Both the position numbers and the translations under genes were made by a program. Source: Oribacterium sp. (GTDB lineage Bacteria; Bacillota_A; Clostridia; Lachnospirales; Lachnospiraceae). From it: 5,214 nucleotides of DNA. Under the pieces are notes generated by a model that saw nothing but the letters and a program-made list of their open reading frames with translations, made no database searches and had not been told where the DNA came from. The DNA lies in assembly GCA_017940955.1 (NCBI GenBank), contig JAGAXP010000323.1:1-5214 (forward strand), written 5' to 3'. Below are positions 1-5,214 of this stretch, piece after piece. How positions within the stretch are numbered: position 1 is the stretch's first letter; the number at the start of each line of letters is the position of its first letter.

Positions 1-2
1 AT

Positions 3-3000
3 GTAGGCAGAATCCTTAATGATTATGACATTGAAGATAATGACATCAAAAAGGCTCGAAAGATGATTGATAAAGGCGAACTGAAACTCATTTCAGCAAG
101 GACCATGTATCTCAAGTCAGCATCAGGAGAAACCAATTTGGCTCTGAATGTCTTAGGTGAATGTACTTCCGGACGATATGACTCTTTTAGCGTGAGAGTC
201 ATGTTCACAAAGGAAGAGCTGCTGATAAGCGACTGTCCTATTGATGGCAATACTTATTACAGATATTTTTCTTATCAGACTATGTGTACCCATTCTTTGG
301 CACTCTTGCTTTTAGCGGACGATTATATCGCCAAGTACAATCCCGGCGACGATACCGATCTACAGGGTGATAATGTCTTAAAGGCTTATCGTAAGATGAT
401 GAGTAATCAGATCATCGAAGAAACAGTTCAGAAAAAAAATGTTGTAAGGATTGAGCCGAAGCTCTCTTTCGGAAGAAATGCAGACAGTGACCTGGCACTA
501 TCTTTCAAGATAGGCATCGATAAGTTATATAAATTAAAGAGCATAACCAATCTTGTTGATACAAGAGATCAAAATGGGGCACTAAAACTTGGAACCAAAA
601 ACATGATATCCTTCATGGACTGTGATTTCGATGAAGAATCAAAAAAGTACTATGAAATCATAGAAAAGGCCAAAAGAGAAGTGGAATATATCTCACAGAA
701 GATCAATAACCTTAGATACTACTATGGAGATGATATCACCATAAAGGATAAAGTAGATTTAACTCCTGAGATTCTTGATATGTTTTATGAAGCTACAAAA
801 GGTAAAACCATAGACATTGACGGAAGTGCTTTTACAAAAAGTATAAAGGTAACGGATGGTAAGTTAAAGGGAACAGTTGAGATAAACCAATTAGAAGATC
901 CAGATAAAAAATTTGCCGGACTTTCAGTATCGGTGGACATACCATACATCATGAAAGGCAAAAACAACAGCTACATCCTGGATGAGGAAAAGGGGATATT
1001 CTATAAAATAGATGAATTATCACCTATGGCAAAGATGCTTATAGAAAGTGTCAAGGATACACCTGATATGTCATTTACCATAGGAAAGAAAAAACTTTCA
1101 GAGTTCTATTACAGATTTCTGCCGAAGCTTCTCGAATGTCCGGAGATGGAGGTGGTGGAAAATGGCAGGACTCAGCTCCAAAAGCTTCTTCCACCTGAGT
1201 GCGAGATAAATTTCTATATGGATGCCAATGAGGATTTCATCACAGGAAAAGTGCAGGCAAAATATGGCGATGAAGAATTTTATCTTCACAAGTTGACGGA
1301 TGCAGATTTTCCTTTTCCGGAATCCAGAGATATGGAGTATGAGCAGAATGCCGTAAACACTTTGATGAAGTATCTTCCTGACGCGGGTGCTGACGACGAG
1401 ACATTTACCTGCGAAAAAACAGGGGAAAATACCTTTGATATATTAAACGAAGGTATGAAGGACTTGATGGCCATAGGAGAAATACATGCCAGCAAAGATT
1501 TTGAGAAACTCAAAATACGTAAAGCGCCGGTGACGAGAGTTGGAGTATCTGTAGAAAGCGGTATTCTGAATCTGGAGATATCCACTGATGATATGTCGGA
1601 ACAGGAGCTTCTGGAACTGCTTGAGAGTTACAGAAAAAAGAAAAAGTTTTTCAAGCTTAAAAATGGCGATTTCATAAGACTCGAGCAGAATGACACCATA
1701 GAAGAGTTGATGACTACCATGCAGGCCATGGGTGTAGATGCGAGAGATTTCACTAAAGGTAAACTGCATTTGCCTCTGTATCGTGCCATATTTGTCAACA
1801 ATCTGCTTGAAGAACATGATGAAATTGCGGCTGACAGAGACAGGAATTTCAAGTCACTTATCAGGAATTTCAACACCATTAAAGAAAGTGACATTGAGGT
1901 TCCGGAAAATCTCAGCAAGGTTCTCAGGGGTTATCAGATATATGGATTTAAGTGGTTAAGTATGCTGTCGGAGCTTGGGTTTGGTGGTATCCTTGCCGAC
2001 GATATGGGTCTTGGTAAAACGATTCAGGTCATAGCTCTTTTGCAAAGCAGAAAAAATCTGTTGGAGAAGGAAGGAAAAAAGTCAACTACCCTTATAGTAT
2101 GTCCTGCATCACTGGTTTACAACTGGGAGGAAGAGTTCAAAAGATTTGCACCGTCTCTGGATGTCAGAGCCGTTGCGGGTACCTTGGCTGAAAGAAAGTC
2201 TATACTGTCTCAGGACAGTATGCCTGAGGTGCTGGTCACATCTTATGACCTTTTGAAACGTGATATCGGTTTATATGAGGGAAAGAAGTTTGATTATGAG
2301 ATCATTGATGAGGCACAGTTTATAAAAAATCCTAAAGCTGCTGTGTCAAAGTCGGTGAAGGTAATAAATGCAGAGCATAGATTTGCACTGACAGGTACAC
2401 CTATTGAAAACAGATTAAGTGAGCTTTGGAGTATCTTTGACTATCTCATGCCGGGCTTCCTCTATACTTATGACCGGTTCAGAAGTGATTTTGAAAATGC
2501 TATAACAAAACACAAGGATGAGGAAATCACAAAACAGCTTAAGAACATGGTAGGTCCTTTCATCTTGAGGAGACTGAAGGAAAATGTCCTGAAAGATCTT
2601 CCTGATAAGATGGAAGAAATCCGTTTCTCAAAGTTTGATGCTGCCCAGAGAAAGCTCTATGATGCTCAGGTCACTCATATGAAGAAGCTTCTTGAAAGCG
2701 AAGACTATAAATCCGGTAAAGACAAACTCAAAGTGCTGTCGGAACTCACAAAGATCAGACAGATATGTTGCGACCCGGAGCTTATCACAGCAGGTTACAC
2801 CGGCGAGTCTGCCAAGAGAGCATCCTGTCTTGAACTGATTGAAAGTGCTATAGACGGAGGGCACAAGATACTGCTTTTTTCTCAGTTCACTTCCATGTTT
2901 GAACTTTTGGAGCGTGATCTCAAGGAACGCGGCATAGAATTTTATAAGATCACAGGTGAAACAAAGAAAGAAGAGCGGATCAAGCTGGTTCATGCATTTA

Positions 3001-3317
3001 ATGAAAATGAAGTTCCGCTGTTTCTCATTTCTCTAAAGGCAGGTGGCACAGGCCTCAATCTGACAGGTGCTGATGTTGTCATCCACTATGATCCATGGTG
3101 GAATCTTGCAGCTCAGAATCAGGCAACGGATCGCGCTCACAGAATAGGTCAGACCAGAAAAGTTTCTGTGTTTAAGCTGATTGTCAAAGGCACCATAGAA
3201 GAGAAGATAGTTGAGATGCAGAATCTAAAAAAGGATCTGGCTGATGCTATATTGAGTGGTGAAAATGAGTCACTGATGAATATGAGCAAGGAGCAACTGA
3301 TGGAACTTCTTGGATAA
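3..3317 (+). CDS. SWIM/SNF2-family DNA-dependent ATPase (DEAD/DEAH-type helicase superfamily 2), 5' partial
   Basis: This is a bacterial SWI2/SNF2 ATPase, expected to translocate on double-stranded DNA and remodel protein-DNA complexes, probably in transcription recycling or repair; the specific role is unknown. Numbering from the ATG at 63 (1084 aa), a SWIM-like region ends at Cys75-Thr-His77. The bacterial SNF2-associated region follows at about 130-520. The motor shows LRGYQ (621-625), Walker A DDMGLGKT (646-653), the Walker B variant DEAQ (749-752, usual in bacterial members), TGTP (777-780), motif V GGTGLNLTGA (from 994) and motif VI QATDRAHRIGQ (1020-1030). All key ATPase residues are present, so the motor looks intact. 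The frame is open from position 3 without a stop. The 20 codons before the ATG read like protein (IKKARKM), no start codon lies among them, and the ATG has only a weak AAGG upstream. The true start is therefore probably just left of the window. The first SWIM pair reads Cys58-Pro-Ile60 instead of Cys-x-Cys. Confidence 0.96.
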   Translation, partial: VGRILNDYDIEDNDIKKARKMIDKGELKLISARTMYLKSASGETNLALNVLGECTSGRYDSFSVRVMFTKEELLISDCPIDGNTYYRYFSYQTMCTHSLALLLLADDYIAKYNPGDDTDLQGDNVLKAYRKMMSNQIIEETVQKKNVVRIEPKLSFGRNADSDLALSFKIGIDKLYKLKSITNLVDTRDQNGALKLGTKNMISFMDCDFDEESKKYYEIIEKAKREVEYISQKINNLRYYYGDDITIKDKVDLTPEILDMFYEATKGKTIDIDGSAFTKSIKVTDGKLKGTVEINQLEDPDKKFAGLSVSVDIPYIMKGKNNSYILDEEKGIFYKIDELSPMAKMLIESVKDTPDMSFTIGKKKLSEFYYRFLPKLLECPEMEVVENGRTQLQKLLPPECEINFYMDANEDFITGKVQAKYGDEEFYLHKLTDADFPFPESRDMEYEQNAVNTLMKYLPDAGADDETFTCEKTGENTFDILNEGMKDLMAIGEIHASKDFEKLKIRKAPVTRVGVSVESGILNLEISTDDMSEQELLELLESYRKKKKFFKLKNGDFIRLEQNDTIEELMTTMQAMGVDARDFTKGKLHLPLYRAIFVNNLLEEHDEIAADRDRNFKSLIRNFNTIKESDIEVPENLSKVLRGYQIYGFKWLSMLSELGFGGILADDMGLGKTIQVIALLQSRKNLLEKEGKKSTTLIVCPASLVYNWEEEFKRFAPSLDVRAVAGTLAERKSILSQDSMPEVLVTSYDLLKRDIGLYEGKKFDYEIIDEAQFIKNPKAAVSKSVKVINAEHRFALTGTPIENRLSELWSIFDYLMPGFLYTYDRFRSDFENAITKHKDEEITKQLKNMVGPFILRRLKENVLKDLPDKMEEIRFSKFDAAQRKLYDAQVTHMKKLLESEDYKSGKDKLKVLSELTKIRQICCDPELITAGYTGESAKRASCLELIESAIDGGHKILLFSQFTSMFELLERDLKERGIEFYKITGETKKEERIKLVHAFNENEVPLFLISLKAGGTGLNLTGADVVIHYDPWWNLAAQNQATDRAHRIGQTRKVSVFKLIVKGTIEEKIVEMQNLKKDLADAILSGENESLMNMSKEQLMELLG

Positions 3318-3372
3318 AACTGCTGAGATGTCTCAAATCCCTCACCACCGACTCTAAAAACAGCAGAAAATC

Positions 3373-3405
3373 AAGGATTTCCGAGTTTTTCGGAAATCCT
3401 TTTTT
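3373..3405 (+). terminator. Intrinsic terminator of the SNF2 gene
   Basis: A perfect 12-bp stem (AAGGATTTCCGA at 3373-3384 with TCGGAAATCCTT at 3390-3401) closes a 5-nt loop (GTTTT) and runs into a tract of T through 3405. It starts 55 nt after the SNF2 stop codon. On the other strand the stem is followed only by a short GATTTTC, so it may act weakly in that direction too. The placement suggests the SNF2 gene ends its transcription unit here. Confidence 0.92.
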
Positions 3406-3432
3406 AATATATCCAGAAGATGATAACTATAC

Positions 3433-3540
3433 AAAAAAAAGAACCTCGAATCCATGAAGCACTCGCCATGTCATCTACCGTTCCTTTTCAATCACGAATC
3501 GTTTTGGATCTGTGAAGCACTCGCCACATCTCTTTAACTT
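3433..3540 (-). ncRNA. Candidate small RNA with two copies of a 14-nt motif
   Basis: A strong promoter at 3547-3575 fires leftwards, and the DNA it enters carries no convincing gene. The predicted transcript starts near 3540 and reaches a run of eight T (minus strand, 3440-3433), giving about 108 nt. It contains TGGCGAGTGCTTCA twice (3526-3513 and 3468-3455). Just before the T run, AAGGAAC (3486-3480) can pair with GTTCTTT (3444-3438), with one G-U pair, enclosing the second motif copy. That stem is weaker than a standard terminator hairpin. Two very short frames (13 and 15 codons, both reading WRVLH across the motif) lie inside. The second has AGGA 7 nt before its ATG at 3472, so a leader-peptide role cannot be excluded. 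No known RNA family is recognised. The RNA is inferred from promoter plus T run only. Confidence 0.3.
3455..3526. repeat. Pair of 14-bp direct repeats, 58 bp apart
   Basis: TGAAGCACTCGCCA occurs exactly at 3455-3468 and again at 3513-3526. The flanks are also partly alike (GAATCCA before the first, GGATCTG before the second; ATCT and CATCTC after), so each unit may be an imperfect repeat of about 25-29 bp. With only two copies and diverged edges this is not a CRISPR array. It may be a duplicated RNA motif or part of a dispersed element. Confidence 0.75.
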
Positions 3541-3546
3541 GTTTAT

Positions 3547-3575
3547 ATTGTATCGATTTTTATACAATCAGTCAA
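3547..3575 (-). promoter_or_regulatory. Strong sigma-A-type promoter, leftward
   Basis: On the minus strand, TTGACT (3575-3570) and TACAAT (3552-3547) are separated by exactly 17 nt. Each box differs from the consensus at a single position. The -35 box overlaps the stop codon of the 44-codon frame, so the promoter serves something downstream, namely the repeat-bearing stretch ending at 3433. An inverted repeat TTGTAT/ATACAA (3548-3553 and 3562-3567) covers the -10 and spacer and could be an operator or a coincidence of the -10 box. Confidence 0.55.
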
Positions 3576-3702
3576 CATGAAAATTATTTTTATTTTGCAT
3601 TAAATTCAACGCTGCAACCTTATCTTTATAAAGATTTACAAGAAAATCTTTTCGCATTGGACTTAATGAACTGCTTTTATCCAACTCAGCTCTGATTTTC
3701 AT
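3568..3702 (-). pseudogene. Overlapping 44-codon frame: frameshifted tail of the HipA-like gene, or small coupled ORF
   Basis: A reading frame starting MKIRAELDKSS and ending NNFHVD continues directly from the HipA-like gene in a different frame. Its ATG at 3702-3700 lies 17 nt inside the end of that gene. It is lysine- and asparagine-rich, mildly amphipathic (RKDFLVNLYKDKVAAL) and has no signal peptide or membrane segment. The ATG has no good ribosome-binding site at normal spacing; the nearest purine tract (GGGAAGAAG) is more than ten bases away. Two explanations fit: a single-base indel split one gene of roughly 175 codons, or translational coupling expresses a separate small protein. I favour the split gene, because composition and spacing run on smoothly. 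No family is recognised in the 44 residues alone. Confidence 0.4.
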
Positions 3703-4084
3703 AACCGTAGAGATTTACTTCTTCCCATGTCATGTGCTCATCTCTGCTTCGAATCCAATAGCAATCATCAAGAGAGCAGGCGTGATTCTCCAACATCCAT
3801 GCCAATGTATTCCTTGGAAAATCGTCATTCCTTTGTCTGTTTTTCCTGTTTGCAGGAATAGTTCTATTATTCAGCCATATATCAACAAGCAAACACCCTT
3901 CCTCATTGAGAATCAGCTGAGAGTCTTGCACATCCCGTACAAACTCAGTTTGATAATGAACAATCCTTTTCAAGGGGAGCGGAAGATGGTCAGCTGTTTT
4001 AAGATTGATAACTCCGGAAACCACCTCTGTTTCCAATTCAAAAACGCAAACCGGAATATCTTTATGCAGAAGAATATATATCAT
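3686..4084 (-). CDS. HipA-like N-terminal-domain protein (short, possibly truncated)
   Basis: A 132-aa protein resembling the N-terminal part of HipA-like proteins common in Clostridia. It opens with a short beta-rich start (MIYILLHKDIPVCVFELE), followed by WLNNRTIPANR (70-80), SLDDCYWI (104-111) and TWEEVNLY (119-126). This order (W..NR.IP..R, then SL.D.YWI, then W..VNL) is how I recall the family; it is a pattern match, not a search result. The HipA kinase domain is absent, so no kinase activity is expected. The family is often linked to toxin-antitoxin or phage-related loci, but the function of stand-alone short forms is unknown. I chose the ATG at 4084 because GGGGG precedes it by 5 nt; a TTG twelve bases further up would also be in frame. 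The end may be altered by a frameshift. It lies 2 nt after an upstream small ORF, as in an operon. Confidence 0.6.
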   Translation of the reverse strand: MIYILLHKDIPVCVFELETEVVSGVINLKTADHLPLPLKRIVHYQTEFVRDVQDSQLILNEEGCLLVDIWLNNRTIPANRKNRQRNDDFPRNTLAWMLENHACSLDDCYWIRSRDEHMTWEEVNLYGYENQS

Positions 4085-4086
4085 AT

Positions 4087-4186
4087 CTACCCCCAAATAT
4101 CCTGTGCTGTATTAATCAAATCATCCTGTCTATACTTCACATTTTTATTCTGTTCATCAAGAATAAGAGAGACCAATGCTCAGCAT
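4087..4186 (-). pseudogene. Small upstream ORF, apparently frameshifted
   Basis: A protein-like stretch (VSLILDEQNKNVKYRQDD ... NTAQDIWG) ends in TAG two bases before the HipA-like ATG, the spacing of co-translated genes. Its frame is open only from 4179, after a TGA, and has no ATG. In another frame, ATG at 4186 has GGGG 7 nt before it but stops after nine codons (MLSIGLSYS). Joining the two frames by one indel would give a gene of about 34 codons in the right place. This suggests a small first gene of the operon that has been disrupted, or a sequencing error. The family is not recognised; it might be the partner of the HipA-like protein, which is inference from position only. Confidence 0.35.
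4090..4094 (-). promoter_or_regulatory. Ribosome-binding site fixing the HipA-like start
   Basis: GGGGG (minus strand 4094-4090) sits 5 nt before the ATG at 4084 and overlaps the last codons of the upstream small ORF. It supports the ATG over the in-frame TTG at 4096, which has no purine tract at a suitable distance. Confidence 0.5.
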
Positions 4187-4202
4187 ATAATCGCCCCTAT
4201 TT

Positions 4203-4219
4203 AGTATACAATGTATACT
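4203..4219. promoter_or_regulatory. Perfect 17-bp palindrome, candidate operator
   Basis: AGTATACA-A-TGTATACT has two fully complementary 8-bp arms around one base. It covers the -10 box of the leftward promoter for the HipA-like unit. A second outer pair, TTAGTAT (4201-4207) and ATACTAA (4223-4229), is also complementary. The symmetry and position fit a dimeric repressor site, for example autoregulation as in toxin-antitoxin operons. No DNA-binding protein is evident in the unit as it stands. Confidence 0.5.
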
Positions 4220-4241
4220 TTGATACTAATATTTCTTGCAA
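4212..4241 (-). promoter_or_regulatory. Putative promoter of the HipA-like unit
   Basis: On the minus strand TTGCAA (4241-4236) is followed after 18 nt by TATACA (4217-4212). Both boxes are reasonable but not perfect sigma-A matches. The position, about 30 nt before the GGGG/ATG of the first small ORF, fits. The -10 box lies inside the palindrome at 4203-4219. Confidence 0.4.
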
Positions 4242-4344
4242 CGATAATCAAGCAATTTATTATGATATAACCGCTTATCAATGTTTCTGCGTCAATCTTC
4301 TCAGAATTCCAAAATAAGGACAGTGAAAAGATCCTTAGAGAATA

Positions 4345-4378
4345 TATAATGTTATTAATTATCCAATTTTGCCGATTA
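4345..4378 (+). promoter_or_regulatory. Possible promoter elements upstream of the FIST gene
   Basis: A perfect TATAAT (4345-4350) lies about 100 nt before the FIST start, but no good -35 box is found 16-18 nt upstream. Separately, GCCGATTA (4371-4378) resembles the -10 of flagellar sigma-28/sigma-D promoters (GCCGATAT-like). The matching TAAA -35 box is poor at the required 15-nt spacing. Either could drive the gene and neither is secure. Confidence 0.22.
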
Positions 4379-4395
4379 TTATTTCATGTGCAAAA

Positions 4396-4416
4396 GACTA
4401 AAGACTAAAGCTAAAA
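4396..4416 (+). repeat. Short tandem repeat GACTAAA x2 plus a degenerate third unit
   Basis: GACTAAA occurs at 4396-4402 and 4403-4409 and is followed by GCTAAAA (4410-4416). It lies in the untranslated leader of the FIST gene. Short enough to be replication slippage; no function is evident. Confidence 0.5.
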
Positions 4417-4434
4417 GGCCACACGGAAGAAAGC

Positions 4435-4439
4435 AGGTG
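4435..4439 (+). promoter_or_regulatory. Ribosome-binding site fixing a GTG start
   Basis: AGGTG sits 7 nt before GTG at 4447. The frame is closed by TGA at 4441-4443, so GTG is the first possible start. The next in-frame ATG is far inside the conserved domain, near codon 87. Confidence 0.7.
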
Positions 4440-4446
4440 TTGAAAC

Positions 4447-5214
4447 GTGAAATTACTGCAGACAACATTTGATATAGAATTTGAAAATACTGTAAAATCA
4501 TGGGCAGAGACTGTCAGTAAAAATGATTATTCCGCTTTGATTCATGTATATATTCCGTATGCCTCCGAAAATAGAATTGACGATCTTGGAAAGATAAGAC
4601 ATATATTAAAAAAACATCTTCCATCAGTTCCTGTTGTTGGCTGCAGTTCCATCGGTAATATCATTGAAGGTCAGCTAACTGATGATGAATCCATCATATC
4701 CATTATGCTGTTTGAATATGCATCTACCGAAGTCACAGTAGTACCCCTATATGCAGACAACAATCAAGGTCCCTACAGCATTTTGGAATATATTCAAAGT
4801 CTCTCAGATCTTAAGGGAATAGAGGTAATAACTGCAGCGTCTTACCAGAAGCTTGAAGCTTCCGGCAGTGTAGTAGATACCCTTCCTGAAGAAATTGATA
4901 TTTTCGGAGGTGTCGCTGTAGGTGATGATAAGCATCCTTCTTTTGTCTTTGCCGGTGACTATCCCGAGTCTTTTGAAAGTACAGTGCTTGTTTACTACTG
5001 CGGACCTGAACTTCACCTCCTTACAAATCGTATGTTTGGCTGGAAACCCATAGGTTATCCTTTAAAAGTCACCAAATCCGACGGCCCTCTGATTTATGAA
5101 ATCGACAACAAACCGGCCTATTATGTTTACACCCATTATCTTAATATCGTTAATGATGACAATTTCTTCTATGAGGCTTTGGATTTCCCATGGCAGGTCC
5201 AGGTAGATGATGAA
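4447..5214 (+). CDS. FIST-domain sensory protein, GTG start, 3' partial
   Basis: 256 residues of a FIST (F-box intracellular signal transduction) protein, a cytoplasmic ligand-sensing module proposed to bind small molecules such as amino acids. FIST_N covers about residues 25-195, with strand-rich ALIHVYIPYA (30-39), the glycine motif GCSSIG (65-70) and FGGVAVGDD (153-161). FIST_C begins with GWKPIGYPLKVTKSDG (199-214) and IYEIDNKPAYYVYTHYL (216-232), the clearest family signature here. No signal peptide or membrane segment is visible, as expected for a cytosolic sensor. The protein continues past the window. In Clostridia FIST regions usually precede an output module (histidine kinase, GGDEF/EAL or methyl-accepting), which cannot be seen here. 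The GTG start is set by the AGGTG site and the in-frame stop just upstream. It is transcribed away from the HipA-like unit, with its own leader. Family confidence is high; ligand and output are unknown. Confidence 0.88.
   Translation, partial: MKLLQTTFDIEFENTVKSWAETVSKNDYSALIHVYIPYASENRIDDLGKIRHILKKHLPSVPVVGCSSIGNIIEGQLTDDESIISIMLFEYASTEVTVVPLYADNNQGPYSILEYIQSLSDLKGIEVITAASYQKLEASGSVVDTLPEEIDIFGGVAVGDDKHPSFVFAGDYPESFESTVLVYYCGPELHLLTNRMFGWKPIGYPLKVTKSDGPLIYEIDNKPAYYVYTHYLNIVNDDNFFYEALDFPWQVQVDDE

Noticed and set aside
2628..2993. Minus-strand ORFs of about 60-124 codons inside the SNF2 gene.
   Set aside because: They are antisense shadows of a gene whose conserved motifs span the same DNA; none shows a start signal or a family motif.
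3320..3366. CTGCTG (3320-3325) and CAGCAG (3361-3366) can pair before the terminator.
   Set aside because: The stem is only 6 bp with a 35-nt loop and adds nothing to the strong terminator directly after it.
3441..3540. Repeat-spacer-repeat resembling a minimal CRISPR array.
   Set aside because: There are only two copies, the exact identity is only 14 bp, the edges diverge, and no cas gene is nearby.
3734..4204. A 156-codon plus-strand ORF opposite the HipA-like gene.
   Set aside because: It has no ribosome-binding site, unnatural composition (rich in Ile, Cys, Ser, Pro runs), and lies antisense to a frame with recognisable family motifs; it is a shadow.
4315..4337. TAAGGA/TCCTTA hairpin upstream of the FIST gene.
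   Set aside because: It has a 6-bp stem with an 11-nt loop, no T run on the plus strand and only TTTT on the minus strand, with no gene ending there.
4201..4380. A start-less open frame of about 59 codons on the minus strand (contains FWNSEKIDAETLISGY) ending in TAA at 4201.
   Set aside because: It has no start codon apart from an internal TTG, no ribosome-binding site, covers the palindrome and promoter, and ends in low-complexity hydrophobic sequence. A gene relic is possible, but chance openness in AT-rich DNA is as likely.

Overview
The window reads as low-GC Firmicutes DNA, most likely a Clostridia/Lachnospiraceae-type anaerobe. The evidence is AT-biased codon use (many ata, aga and aaa codons), a SWIM-SNF2 ATPase of the clostridial type, a FIST-domain sensor, and a small HipA-like N-terminal protein of a kind familiar from that group. 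The taxonomic placement is inference from gene content, not from a marker gene.

Layout. Positions 3-3317 (+) hold a long SWI2/SNF2-family ATPase, open at the left edge and so probably missing its first few residues. It has an N-terminal SWIM-like zinc-finger region in which one of the four metal ligands is replaced, then the bacterial SNF2-associated region, then a complete two-lobed SNF2 motor. A strong intrinsic terminator follows at 3373-3405.

Positions 3430-4245 form a compact unit on the opposite strand. Read in its own direction (right to left), it holds a promoter whose -10 lies inside a perfect 17-bp palindrome, a tiny ORF that appears frameshifted, a 132-aa HipA-like N-terminal-domain protein (4084-3686), and an overlapping 44-aa reading frame that is either its frameshifted tail or a coupled small gene (3702-3568). 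Next comes a very good second promoter (TTGACT-17-TACAAT) firing into about 110 bp that contain two copies of a 14-nt repeat and end in a run of eight T. That last piece is a candidate small RNA and is the most interesting non-coding signal here. The protein-coding part looks like a toxin-antitoxin or HipA-type remnant that may be decaying.

Positions 4246-4446 are AT-rich non-coding sequence with a TATAAT box, a GCCGATTA motif and a ribosome-binding site. Positions 4447-5214 (+) hold the start of a FIST-domain sensory protein. It begins at GTG and has no early ATG, so an ATG-only ORF search misses it. It runs off the right edge, where an output domain (histidine kinase, GGDEF or methyl-accepting type) would be expected.

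The three protein units show no shared pathway. The SNF2 gene ends at its own terminator, the HipA-like unit is divergent from the FIST gene, and the FIST gene has its own upstream region.
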